In this document: positions 8,933-18,892 of the stretch, piece by piece
How the letters are laid out: every line of letters begins with the position of its first letter
Position numbering within the stretch: position 1 is the stretch's first letter
Assembly (NCBI GenBank): GCA_028281535.1
Contig: JANQJS010000022.1
Coordinates: 124,001-188,000 of the forward strand
DNA from: Sedimentisphaerales bacterium
Lineage (GTDB): Bacteria > Planctomycetota > Phycisphaerae > Sedimentisphaerales > SM23-30
Reading direction: 5' to 3'
DNA length: 64,000 bases
Translations under genes and position numbers: made by a program
Notes under the pieces: generated by a model
The model's input: the letters and a program-made list of their open reading frames with translations, nothing else
Databases searched by the model: none
Told to the model about the DNA's origin: nothing

Positions 8933-10933
8933 CTACTTCTCCTGATGCAATTGCCCATGTTCCAAACGATAGACTTTGTCTAATTTATGGGCAAGTTCAT
9001 TTGAATGAGTTACGATGATCATTGCAATGTGCTGTTCTTTGTTTAATTCCATTAAGAGTTGTATTAAACTTTCAGAGGTTGCTTCGTCTAACGATCCAGT
9101 GGGCTCATCTGCCAAGAGCAATTTTGGCTGATTGATCAATGCTCTAACAAAGGCAACACGTTGTCGTTCTCCCCCCGAAAGCTCACCTGGCCTATGATCC
9201 AATCGATGCGAAAGTCCCACTCGTTCTAATAATTCATTAGCTCGTTGTTGACATTCTGGACGTGACTGTTGATTGACCAGCGTTGGTAATAACACATTTT
9301 CCATGACCGTACATTGTGGAAGCAAATGATGCATTTGGAAAACAAAACCGATATCTGAATTTCGAATTGAGGCTTGATTTTTTTGGTCTAACATCCCCAT
9401 ATCTTGACCATCAAATTGGATCTGACCTGATGTTGGATGATCAAGTGCGCCTAATATATTTAATAACGTACTTTTGCCACTGCCGCTTGGCCCAATAATA
9501 GCGAGACTTTCACCTTTCTGAACCGTCAGATTAACATTAGTCAGGACTTGAGGGTTTTCTCCTGCACCTGGTGCTTCATATTGCTTTGAAATTTGTGACA
9601 AGTGAATTAACGCATTATTATGAGCCATAGTGGAATCCTTATGTGACGAGATAACTTGCTGATAAATCTGTTCTAGCTGTTTTCCCATCGTTTGTAAATC
9701 ATAATATTCTTTAATCGCCTTTTGCCCATTTGTGCTCAGTGTCTCGGCTTTAGATTTATCACTTAATACAGATTTCAAAGCATCATGAAGTGAATCAGTA
9801 TTATTGGTTTCAAAAAGCAAGCCTCCTTTTGTCAATTGAATCATTTCAGGAAAAACACCATTATCAGGTTGTACAATCGGAACACCCTGTGCCATGGCTT
9901 CCAGAGCATATAAACCATACGATTCGCCAGTTGTTTCAGGAACAGATAAAACCGTAATGGAATTAAGGAATGCCTGTCTGGATTCTGTACTAAAATCTAC
10001 GATATACTCGACATCATTTTCAACGGCAGCCTCTTTCAATCGTTGTTTATACGATTTATTGTAATTGGCGGCTTGCAGAAATCGATCGCCACAGACTTTT
10101 AATTTCAACGCTTTGAATTGAGGTTCTTTTTTAAGTCTCAAGAAAGCATCTATTAATAAATCAAATCCTTTATAATAGCAGGCCCTTGACAAAAACCCTA
10201 TGGTCAAATCATCTTGATTTTTTGATGCGTTTTGATGTTCCATAGTAGGTAAACCTGGACGGATGGTATGAAGCTGGTTTTCTGCTAACTCTAATCGTTG
10301 CCGCATCACATCTGTGTAATAGTGACTGAAAGCGATAAATCCATTTACGCTCCTGGCTTTATTGACTGCAACCTGCCATGTTTGACTTTTATAAGGTTCA
10401 GGGAAAGCATCAAGATAATCATGCTCATCCTGAAGCATGCAAATGACAGGAATATTTAATGCACTTCGAATTTTGGGTGCCAATCCAACCAAGATGGCAT
10501 TTGAAATGGTCACGAGATCGGCATCATGATGTTGACTTAGCCAGTCTACTAAACGATTTAATTCTTTTACTTGCTGACCCTGCTCTCCCTTAAGTGTTGA
10601 CAACGCAAGTTGAGCAAGATCTTTGGCACGGGTTCGACTTTCAAAACGGGTAATCCATCGCAACAATTTGGGCGAGTCTAACATTTTATCAACCCAGCGA
10701 GGTGTTTTTCGGAAAAATGAATACTTTTGTTGTAAGTAGGTATTCAAGCCCCCATAAAATATTTCATTCTGTTGTTGATTGATGGCCCCCTCTAACTTTG
10801 TTGGCATATATAATGGCACAATAATGACATCATGCCCCAATTCACGCAATACCTGAACGACATGATTATCACGAACACAATTTTCGCAATAATAATTTTC
10901 GACATAACCCGGCATGATATGAATAATACGCAC
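8933..10933 (-). CDS. Fusion: N-terminal GT4 glycosyltransferase + C-terminal LolD/MacB-type ABC ATPase
   Basis: GT4: GFLSRACYYKGFDLLIDAF, ETTGESYGLYALEAMAQGVPIV. ABC: Walker A GPSGSGKST, signature LSGGERQRVAFVRAL, Walker B LLLADEPTGSLD. Single uninterrupted ORF. Confidence 0.85.
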   Translation of the reverse strand: MRIIHIMPGYVENYYCENCVRDNHVVQVLRELGHDVIIVPLYMPTKLEGAINQQQNEIFYGGLNTYLQQKYSFFRKTPRWVDKMLDSPKLLRWITRFESRTRAKDLAQLALSTLKGEQGQQVKELNRLVDWLSQHHDADLVTISNAILVGLAPKIRSALNIPVICMLQDEHDYLDAFPEPYKSQTWQVAVNKARSVNGFIAFSHYYTDVMRQRLELAENQLHTIRPGLPTMEHQNASKNQDDLTIGFLSRACYYKGFDLLIDAFLRLKKEPQFKALKLKVCGDRFLQAANYNKSYKQRLKEAAVENDVEYIVDFSTESRQAFLNSITVLSVPETTGESYGLYALEAMAQGVPIVQPDNGVFPEMIQLTKGGLLFETNNTDSLHDALKSVLSDKSKAETLSTNGQKAIKEYYDLQTMGKQLEQIYQQVISSHKDSTMAHNNALIHLSQISKQYEAPGAGENPQVLTNVNLTVQKGESLAIIGPSGSGKSTLLNILGALDHPTSGQIQFDGQDMGMLDQKNQASIRNSDIGFVFQMHHLLPQCTVMENVLLPTLVNQQSRPECQQRANELLERVGLSHRLDHRPGELSGGERQRVAFVRALINQPKLLLADEPTGSLDEATSESLIQLLMELNKEQHIAMIIVTHSNELAHKLDKVYRLEHGQLHQEK

Positions 10934-10953
10934 ATGACCTCCTCTAAGTCATT

Positions 10954-12150
10954 TTAACTTTTTGGGCCAAAGGCATAGATGAACCCATCTTCACTTCCAA
11001 TGATAACCACACCTTGCGAAATGGCTGGCGAGGCTTTGATAGGTTGTCCAATTTCATAGGACCATAATAATTCACCACTAACCAGGTCAAGCATGTATAA
11101 ACGACCATCATCAGACCCAACCACGACTTTATCATCACAAATAATGGGTGAACTATCAATTTTACCACGCGTTTTATATTTCCATAGCTCACTACCGTCC
11201 AGTCGATTCAGGCAATAAACAATTCTGTCACGAGCACCAAACACGACACGTTCTCCATCAATTGCAGGCGAGGCGTAAACATCATGCTTTAATTTAAATG
11301 TCCAGACAATCTCCTGGGATTCGATATTAGCACAAATAAATTCTTTTCCATAGTGACCAATATATAGCAAGTCACCCAAAAAAGCTCCGGACCCAGCTAT
11401 GTAACTTCCTACGTCAATTCGTTGGATGGATTTGCCATCTTTGGCAGAAACGACATGGATAAATGAATCACAACCACCAAATACAATTCTCCCACGAGAG
11501 ATCGCAGGTGTACCATTAATAAAATTATCTGTTTGATAGATCCATTTCATCTCACCGGTATCAGATGCGAGACAATGTAATCGGCTATCGTAACTACCAA
11601 TAAGTAAATCTTTGGATTTTCCATCCTCATTTAAAATCCAATTGGCTGCTCCAAGAATTTTATCATCCGTTGAATATTTCCAAACAACCGCACCATCATC
11701 TTTATTAAAGGCATATAAATTTCCATCACTACAACCAACATAGACCTTATCGTCTAACACTAATGGCGTTGATTCAATTTCATCTTCTGTTGTATATAGC
11801 CATTTCTGCTGGCCTGAAACTAAATCTAACGCAACCACATTTCCATTAATACCACCAACATAAACAACCCCATCTGCTATAACTGCTGATGATAAAACCA
11901 AATCACCTATTTCGTACTTCCATTTTAACGTAAGCTGCTGATCTAATTTACCATCCGCTTTGCCTAACAAAGATGGATTGCCACGAAACATAGGCCAATC
12001 ATAATACTTTGGTTTTGGTGGTTCGGTAACAACCTGGGCGGCAGGTTCGGTCTTTTCTTGAGTTGCAGGATCTGTTTTCTTATGACAGCCATAAAAAAAC
12101 AAACACAACGTTAACAAAAGAATAGAAATTATGTTAGATTTCTTTATCAA
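10954..12150 (-). CDS. PQQ-binding-like beta-propeller lipoprotein
   Basis: Lipobox LFFYGCHKK; repeated blades such as GVVYVGGINGNVVALDLVSGQQKWLY. Confidence 0.85.
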   Translation of the reverse strand: MIKKSNIISILLLTLCLFFYGCHKKTDPATQEKTEPAAQVVTEPPKPKYYDWPMFRGNPSLLGKADGKLDQQLTLKWKYEIGDLVLSSAVIADGVVYVGGINGNVVALDLVSGQQKWLYTTEDEIESTPLVLDDKVYVGCSDGNLYAFNKDDGAVVWKYSTDDKILGAANWILNEDGKSKDLLIGSYDSRLHCLASDTGEMKWIYQTDNFINGTPAISRGRIVFGGCDSFIHVVSAKDGKSIQRIDVGSYIAGSGAFLGDLLYIGHYGKEFICANIESQEIVWTFKLKHDVYASPAIDGERVVFGARDRIVYCLNRLDGSELWKYKTRGKIDSSPIICDDKVVVGSDDGRLYMLDLVSGELLWSYEIGQPIKASPAISQGVVIIGSEDGFIYAFGPKS

Positions 12151-13432
12151 TTTTAATCCACCTTTTCGCTTTCATTTCGTATCGCGGCAAACTTCCTGAC
12201 GAAACTAATTGAACAGGTATTCTCAATAAAAACGTTTTTTGCAACTTCGCGGCTAACTCATCCACAATCTGTTCAGGTCGATCATGATTCTGATCAATTT
12301 CAACTGAAATTAGTAGTTCAGACATATTTCTATTCTGCTGAAGCTCAACCTGATATTCAACAATGTCTTTGAACTGTCTGACGACAGATTCAATCGCTGC
12401 AGGATATAAATTCACACCACGAACAAAAACCATATCATCTGTTCGGCCAATAATTCCACCTTCAAAGCCCATACGATGCGTTTTGCAACCCAAAGATTGA
12501 TTATCAACCAGTTTGACAATATCTCCAGTTCGATAACGAAAAAGAGGTGATCCTAGACGACCTAATGTCGTTAATACTAATTCACCAGTTTCTCCTACTT
12601 CTACGTTTCTAAGAGATTCTGGTTCAATGACTTCAGCCAAATATTCTGGCTCAATAACTCGTAATACCCCCCTGTTTTCTGGGCACTCGTATGTTACAGG
12701 ACCGACTTCTGTCATGCCATGATGATCATAGACCGTTGCCTGCCAAGCAGTCTCAATTTTTTCACGTGTTGCTGGAATGCTTGCCCCTGGTTCTCCAGCA
12801 ACAATTAATTTCTGGATGGACGTTTTACCAGGATCGATCCCTTCCTGTTGAGCCAGTTCAGCTAAACGCAGGGCATATGTAGGCGTGCAACAAAGTACCG
12901 TTGCTTGATGATCTTGGATCAATTTAAGTCGAGCTGAACTAGTAATGCCACCACCAGTCAAACACAAACACCCCATCTGCATTGCAGATTCAAATGCCAG
13001 CCAAAAACCTATAAACGGCCCAAATGAGAATGGAAATAGTATTCGATCTTTATACGACACGCCACTGGCAATATAGACTTCTTTCCAACAATCAACCATC
13101 CATTGCCAACTTTGTGGCGTATCCAACCATCGCAAGGGTTCCCCCGTTGAACCACTGGTTTGGCAAAAACGACAGTATGCATCTAAATCAAGAAAAGAGG
13201 TTGTACCATAGGGAGGATTCAAAGTCTGATCTTGAATCAAATCCTGCTTGGTTGTAAAAGGCATCTTTGACTTAAACTCATCAAGACTTGCAATTGAAGA
13301 ATCAAGCCCGGCTTGCTTGAGTTTATCGGTGTAAAACCCAGGATGTTCCAGACAAAAGCCGATGAGCTCTCTTAGCTTTTTTAACTGTTGAGCTTCAATC
13401 GCATCTCTTGGGATATCATGGAATGCGGACAT
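12134..13432 (-). CDS. Phenylacetate-CoA ligase-like (PaaK-like) AMP-forming enzyme
   Basis: FCQTSGSTGEPLRW motif, YDHHGMTEVGPVTYEC, TGDIVKL, GRTDDMVFVRGVNLYPAAIE. Confidence 0.88.
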   Translation of the reverse strand: MSAFHDIPRDAIEAQQLKKLRELIGFCLEHPGFYTDKLKQAGLDSSIASLDEFKSKMPFTTKQDLIQDQTLNPPYGTTSFLDLDAYCRFCQTSGSTGEPLRWLDTPQSWQWMVDCWKEVYIASGVSYKDRILFPFSFGPFIGFWLAFESAMQMGCLCLTGGGITSSARLKLIQDHQATVLCCTPTYALRLAELAQQEGIDPGKTSIQKLIVAGEPGASIPATREKIETAWQATVYDHHGMTEVGPVTYECPENRGVLRVIEPEYLAEVIEPESLRNVEVGETGELVLTTLGRLGSPLFRYRTGDIVKLVDNQSLGCKTHRMGFEGGIIGRTDDMVFVRGVNLYPAAIESVVRQFKDIVEYQVELQQNRNMSELLISVEIDQNHDRPEQIVDELAAKLQKTFLLRIPVQLVSSGSLPRYEMKAKRWIKIDKEI

Positions 13433-13438
13433 GTCGGA

Positions 13439-13978
13439 CTATTTTTCCTGTTGAATAGTTGCTTCCACAGCGGGTTTTGCTGGCGGTCCACCAGGGCCTG
13501 GTTTAAATTTACTTACCAGGAATCCTCCTGTTGCCGCCATCATAATCCCTAAAATAAATTGCCATTTTAAACTTCCAAATCCACCTTGAGGAGGATGTAA
13601 TGCTAAAGAAACAACGGCATTCACAACAGGTGCACCGGCAAAAATGATACTCATAACTACTGCAGGACTTCCTTTAGCACCAAATGCTAACAACACACCA
13701 AAAGCACCAATCGCACCGACGATTCCAGCCACTAATGACCAGAACATACCACCCCCTGTAAAACCACTCAGGGTTCCATTTTTCATAAGAATAGCTAATG
13801 GAGCAAGAACAGCTGTAATAAAGTAAGCAATTCCAACAAAGAGAAATGCTTTATAGCGACCATCTGGATCCCCCATCTGGACCTGGCCTTTATGAAGAAA
13901 AATACCATAAAGCCCCCATGAGGCTACTGTCAACAGTGCAAATACTAACCATAACGGCATGATTGCTCCTTTTTGCAT
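13439..13978 (-). CDS. Single-domain EamA/DMT-like membrane protein
   Basis: About 5 hydrophobic helices; short (179 aa), consistent with one EamA-like half. Confidence 0.5.
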   Translation of the reverse strand: MQKGAIMPLWLVFALLTVASWGLYGIFLHKGQVQMGDPDGRYKAFLFVGIAYFITAVLAPLAILMKNGTLSGFTGGGMFWSLVAGIVGAIGAFGVLLAFGAKGSPAVVMSIIFAGAPVVNAVVSLALHPPQGGFGSLKWQFILGIMMAATGGFLVSKFKPGPGGPPAKPAVEATIQQEK

Positions 13979-14008
13979 TAATTAATAATCCTTAATGTTA
14001 GTTCATAA

Positions 14009-14440
14009 TTAAGCAACATCAATTTTATCCAAGATGTCATCAGGGATTTGAGCTGCCTTAAATTGGCCGTCGGCCTTATTATACGTGACATAAACTAATG
14101 TCAGCAAGCCTTTTGCTACATCTTTTTGTTCATCTTCATCATTCAATTTTGTAAAATGATATTCACACGAAATGGATTTTGAACGAATCTCTTTGATTTG
14201 CATGTGGATTTCAAATTCTTCTTCAAATTTTAATGGAGAAAAATAATCACATTCCGCATGCACTCTGGGCCAACCTGCCGATTGCTTGCCATCATCAACA
14301 TGTACGGACAGTCCAATCGATCGAAAGAATTCATGCTCACAACTTTCCATATATTGGAAAAATTTGGAGAAATGAACAATCCCAGCCATATCTGTATCTG
14401 CAAATTCTACTCGCCGTTTGACGCGATATTCACAGGCCAT
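14009..14440 (-). CDS. 4HBT (hotdog) acyl-CoA thioesterase
   Basis: RVEFADTDMAGIVHFSKFFQYMESCEHEFF is the 4-hydroxybenzoyl-CoA thioesterase/YbgC-type signature. Confidence 0.88.
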   Translation of the reverse strand: MACEYRVKRRVEFADTDMAGIVHFSKFFQYMESCEHEFFRSIGLSVHVDDGKQSAGWPRVHAECDYFSPLKFEEEFEIHMQIKEIRSKSISCEYHFTKLNDEDEQKDVAKGLLTLVYVTYNKADGQFKAAQIPDDILDKIDVA

Positions 14441-14468
14441 AGATTGTCTCCATTTTTATGTAAATTCA

Positions 14469-15752
14469 TTACGGTTGACTTGCAGTATTCGATAACGATT
14501 TGCTGATAGGATAAGGTTCTGGCAACTGGGCAAATTCCCCAATCGCTCCAAACAGCTTATCAAAATCCCGATAAACATCACCAATCAGACAATGGGTAAC
14601 ATCAGATCGTAAATCAGGGTATTTGTCAAATAATTTACGCCAGTTGAAGGTCTCATCATAAAATGAAAATACCAGATTTCTCATGGCACCAATACCGCGA
14701 CAAATCGTCTCGCCATAAGCTTCAAAGTTTTCGCCACGAACATCCTTTTTCTCCAGTGCCATGTGGGCTGCATCTCCAGCCATTTCGCCCCCTTTCAATG
14801 CAAGAAAGACACCCGACGAAAAAACGGGATCTAAAAAGGCAAAGGCATCCCCAGTCAGTATCAAACCATCTGTAGCACAGTACTTAGAGCGGTAAGAAAA
14901 ATCGCCCGTCACTTTAAATTCTTCAATTCTTTCACCAGTGCTTAAATGGTCTTTAATCCATACATTTTTTTCAACTTCTCGTTCGAAAATCGCTTGAAGA
15001 TCTCGTTGCTCGTCTGAATAAAGATAATTTCGATCAGCAACAATACCTACACTTATAATATCATTAGGAAGTGGTATGTACCAGAACCATCCCTTTTCAG
15101 GAACATATGCAACCGTTGTTGCACCTTCATCATACCCTTCATCACGTTTGGCTCCTTTAAAATAGGACCAAATAGCGACTTTATCTAAACGTTTATCACG
15201 AATTCGCCAGTCTTTCTTACAAGCGGTAAAGCCAGTTCGACCACTGGCATCGATTGTAATAGGTGCATGAAATTCGTATTGTCCGCCATGATTATCCGTC
15301 GCTTTTACGCCAGCGATCGCATCATCCTGATTAACAATAAAATCTTCTGCTGTTATTTTCTCAAATATCTGAGCGCCCTTTTCTTCGCTATGACCCAATA
15401 GCATTGAATCAAATTCGCTACGAACCACTTGCCAAGTCATTGAAGCTTCATGTTCAAAATGCTTAAAGAAATAAAACGGCGCAGAGACTTTCCCGTTCAT
15501 ACTAACAAATTGAACAGAATATTTCTTAGTAAAACTGGAGGCTTTCATCTTCTCAATAAAGCCGATACGTTCTAAAGGAAAGTAGCAGAAAGGCAATAAT
15601 GATTCACCGATCGAATAACGAGGAAATGGTTGTTTTTCCAAGACAACAACATCTCTGCCATGATCGGCTAAAACACTTGCGGCCATAGCCCCTGCAGGGC
15701 CACCACCTATAACAACGACATCACTTTGATAAATTTTCATAGCACACCTCAA
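14469..15752 (-). CDS. FAD-dependent oxidoreductase of the flavin-dependent halogenase-like family
   Basis: VVVIGGGPAGAMAASVLADHGRDVVVLEK Rossmann motif, GESLLP, WxWxIP motif (WFWYIP), GDAFAFLDPVFSSGVFLAL. Confidence 0.8.
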   Translation of the reverse strand: MRCAMKIYQSDVVVIGGGPAGAMAASVLADHGRDVVVLEKQPFPRYSIGESLLPFCYFPLERIGFIEKMKASSFTKKYSVQFVSMNGKVSAPFYFFKHFEHEASMTWQVVRSEFDSMLLGHSEEKGAQIFEKITAEDFIVNQDDAIAGVKATDNHGGQYEFHAPITIDASGRTGFTACKKDWRIRDKRLDKVAIWSYFKGAKRDEGYDEGATTVAYVPEKGWFWYIPLPNDIISVGIVADRNYLYSDEQRDLQAIFEREVEKNVWIKDHLSTGERIEEFKVTGDFSYRSKYCATDGLILTGDAFAFLDPVFSSGVFLALKGGEMAGDAAHMALEKKDVRGENFEAYGETICRGIGAMRNLVFSFYDETFNWRKLFDKYPDLRSDVTHCLIGDVYRDFDKLFGAIGEFAQLPEPYPISKSLSNTASQP

Positions 15753-16336
15753 TGTTCATCTTGCAAATTTGGTAAAATTTCGATGATTTGTGCCAACGGT
15801 TTATTATCCATAGGATCTAATAAAACATTCTGCCTGCCATACAACCAAGAGCCTTCAGGCACTTTCAACAATCCACTTATTTCATGAACTGCTTTGATCC
15901 TGAAAAAGGTTTGTGGCTGACTAACAAATGAAATATTAAATTTCCGGAGAATCGCTCCAAGCGGCACTTTACTATCAAGAATATATGCCTGTGCCTCTTC
16001 AGTAAATTTATCTAAAAATATATGTATCGCACCATACTCCGTAACAACATTTGATTTTTCACCTATCAATAATACGGAACGCGTCAATATTTGGTTTTCT
16101 ATTTTTTTGTCAAGTAACTGCAATTTCAATTCATCAGAAAAATACTTTTCTAATGTTGATGTCATATCATTATCATGAACCAATAACCCCGCATAGGGTT
16201 CTGGTACATTCTCTGGAACAAGTGCTTCAATGTCCAAAACATCAAAAAGGTGTTTAAAATCGTTTAAAAATTCTAAAACAGTTTCTTTGTTCATATTGCG
16301 GTTATGTTTAAATGGTATACTAGGCATATCGTACAT
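15749..16336 (-). CDS. Chorismate-lyase (UbiC)-like protein
   Basis: LTRSVLL, VPLGAILRKF and WLYGRQNVLL...NKPLAQIIEILP align by eye with UbiC motifs REVLL, TPLGRYLF and LWGRRS...GKPLLLTELFLP. Confidence 0.55.
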   Translation of the reverse strand: MYDMPSIPFKHNRNMNKETVLEFLNDFKHLFDVLDIEALVPENVPEPYAGLLVHDNDMTSTLEKYFSDELKLQLLDKKIENQILTRSVLLIGEKSNVVTEYGAIHIFLDKFTEEAQAYILDSKVPLGAILRKFNISFVSQPQTFFRIKAVHEISGLLKVPEGSWLYGRQNVLLDPMDNKPLAQIIEILPNLQDEH

Positions 16337-17654
16337 TCTTATGCTCGGGCAGGAAAAACGCAGTTAACAACCGATCAACCTGCAATAATCCCAATCGGCT
16401 AAATTGTATTTCTCCATCCTGAATCGACAGGTAGCCATCCTGCTGATATTGCTCAAATATCTCACCAAAACGCTGGATCAGGTTTTGGCCAAATTTTTTC
16501 TCAAAGTATTCAACCGCAACATGGCCTAATTTACACTGCAATACAAATTCACGTATAAACCGCTCATCATCGGTTGGGGTCAATGCACGATAGACAGGCA
16601 ATTCACCTTTCGTCACTCTGGTTAAATAGGTATCTAAATCATGTTCATTTTGAAAATGTGTGCCATTAACATGTGAAAACGAAGCAACACCCAAAGAAAC
16701 AAGATCTGCACCTTCCCAAAGTCGATCACGATATAAAAATTTCACTTTATCAGGATCTTTAACGACCGTGTAAGCACTATTTACAGCATACCCATTCTCT
16801 TGAAATTTATTAAACGCATAATCAACCCAGTCACGCTTGGTTTGCCAATCAGCAACCGGGGCAATATCCTCATGCTTTTCTTTCATTTCCTTGTAGATAG
16901 TTGTATTGTAGGGAATTTCCATCTGATAGACGGTTAAAGCATCCGGCTGCATTTCTAGTGCTTTATCCACACATTCTTTCCAATTTGTTTCTGTTTCACC
17001 CATCATACCAGCAATTAGATCGATATTGATATGATCGAAACCTAATTTTCTCGCAAAATCATAGGCTTTAAAAACCTCTTTAGAACGATGCGCCCGGCCA
17101 TTATATTCTAAAATCTCATCTTTAAAATTTTCCACCCCTAAACTTAGTCGAGTTACACCAATTTCTTTTATAACTTCCAGCTTACTTTCTGTTAACGTCC
17201 CCGGCTCACACTCAAAAGCGACTTCTTTAGCTTGATCCCAAGGCAAATATTCTTTCAAGCGATCTGTTAAAGATTTCAACTGGGTTGTTGACAGGAACGA
17301 AGGCGTGCCGCCCCCAAAATAGATAAACTCAGGCCTTCGCCCATTTACAAAAGGTTTATCAGCATACATCTTCATTTCATTAACCACGCCATCAAGTGTG
17401 GTATTGACTTGCGAAGAATTGACGCCTGTATAAACCCTGAAATAACAAAAATGACAGCGTTTACGACAAAATGGAATATGCACATAGAGTCCCAGTGGCG
17501 TCTGTGGATCACCCTGATGCTCTAAGGCTCGCTGAACATCCACAACGTTATCAGGCGACCAGAAAGAAAAAGGAGGATAATTGGATATAAAATAATTTCC
17601 TACCTGAGTTTTTTCTTGTACAGCCTGGTTATCTGTCTTTGGTATATCAGACAT
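16320..17654 (-). CDS. Radical SAM protein of the HemN/HemW-like family
   Basis: LYVHIPFCRKRCHFCYF (CxxxCxxC), YFGGGTPSFL, RLSLGVENF, HINIDLIAGMMGET. Confidence 0.88.
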   Translation of the reverse strand: MSDIPKTDNQAVQEKTQVGNYFISNYPPFSFWSPDNVVDVQRALEHQGDPQTPLGLYVHIPFCRKRCHFCYFRVYTGVNSSQVNTTLDGVVNEMKMYADKPFVNGRRPEFIYFGGGTPSFLSTTQLKSLTDRLKEYLPWDQAKEVAFECEPGTLTESKLEVIKEIGVTRLSLGVENFKDEILEYNGRAHRSKEVFKAYDFARKLGFDHINIDLIAGMMGETETNWKECVDKALEMQPDALTVYQMEIPYNTTIYKEMKEKHEDIAPVADWQTKRDWVDYAFNKFQENGYAVNSAYTVVKDPDKVKFLYRDRLWEGADLVSLGVASFSHVNGTHFQNEHDLDTYLTRVTKGELPVYRALTPTDDERFIREFVLQCKLGHVAVEYFEKKFGQNLIQRFGEIFEQYQQDGYLSIQDGEIQFSRLGLLQVDRLLTAFFLPEHKNVRYA

Positions 17655-18867
17655 TCGTTTTACTCTTTACACTTTTATTTTCTATTGTTTTTTCGTCACA
17701 AAAAGAAAATGCACTTTTATACATTAATTCAAAATCAATTGTTGAAACGTCTATTGGATTATGTGTTCCGGTCCATTGCTTTGAAGCATCTTCTGCTAAT
17801 ACAGATACATTATCACGTTTGGCACCATATTCTTCCAGACACCTGGGCAACTCACAGATTTCAAGTATGGTCTCAAAAAAGGTAATTAATTTCTCTAAAG
17901 CCTTATCATCAGAATCTGAAGAGCTTGCCAAACCAGCATAGCGAGTCAACGATGCATACTCTTTCAATAATTGCGAATCTTTCGCATTATACTGAATCAC
18001 TAAAGGTAGCATTAACCCTACGGCCTGGCCATGAACAACATCATAATGAGCGGTTAGCGGATTTGCCATAGCATGAGCGGCACCTAGCATACTATTCTCG
18101 ATCGCAATTCCGGCATATGCAGCACCCAATTGCATCTTAGCTCTTGCCTCCAAGTTATTGGGGTCTTTTAATACTTTTATAAAATGATTGGCTGTTAAAC
18201 AAAAGGACTCTCTGGAAAACATACAAGAAAGGTGATTTCTTGTTTTTGTGACCGCAGCCTCCACAGCATGCGTCATCGCATCGATTCCGGTTGAAATCGT
18301 CACAAGCCTTGGCTGGGTTAATGTTAATTCAGGTTCCAATATAGCAACTTTTGCCGCAGCTTTCAGATCACCACACGCCATTTTTTGATGTGTTTTTTCA
18401 TCTGATATTAATGCATACTTCTGGCATTCACTACCTGTACCCGCAGTCGTTGGAATAGCGACTAAAGGAAGCATTGGCTTAGAGGCTTTACCGACCCCCC
18501 AATAATCTTGCATTTGACCGCCATTGGTATAAATAAAATTACATCCCTTTGCAGCATCTAAACTGCTGCCACCACCTAAACCAATAATTAAATCGATATT
18601 CTCAGATTGTGCTAATTTTACACATTCATCGACAATACCTGTTGTAGGATTTTCTTTCACTTGATCAAAAATGGCATAGGTCAATCCAGCCGTCTTGAGT
18701 AAATCGGTCACCCGGTCGACATGGCCTGCCTGAACTACGCCCTGATCTGTAACGATAAGGATATGATTGCCGCCAAGCTCCTTACAAATGTCACCCACCT
18801 GAAGGAGACTTCCTTGCCCAAACAAAAGGCGCGTTTTTGGTTGATAATCTATTTGATCGGGTAGCAT
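17647..18867 (-). CDS. Iron-containing alcohol dehydrogenase
   Basis: IIGLGGGSSLDAAKG, PTTAGTGSE, GIDAMTHAVEA, HAMANPLTAHYDVVHGQAVGLMLP. Confidence 0.9.
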   Translation of the reverse strand: MLPDQIDYQPKTRLLFGQGSLLQVGDICKELGGNHILIVTDQGVVQAGHVDRVTDLLKTAGLTYAIFDQVKENPTTGIVDECVKLAQSENIDLIIGLGGGSSLDAAKGCNFIYTNGGQMQDYWGVGKASKPMLPLVAIPTTAGTGSECQKYALISDEKTHQKMACGDLKAAAKVAILEPELTLTQPRLVTISTGIDAMTHAVEAAVTKTRNHLSCMFSRESFCLTANHFIKVLKDPNNLEARAKMQLGAAYAGIAIENSMLGAAHAMANPLTAHYDVVHGQAVGLMLPLVIQYNAKDSQLLKEYASLTRYAGLASSSDSDDKALEKLITFFETILEICELPRCLEEYGAKRDNVSVLAEDASKQWTGTHNPIDVSTIDFELMYKSAFSFCDEKTIENKSVKSKTNV

Positions 18868-18892
18868 AGGTTTTCCTTGCGTGGATAAGCCG

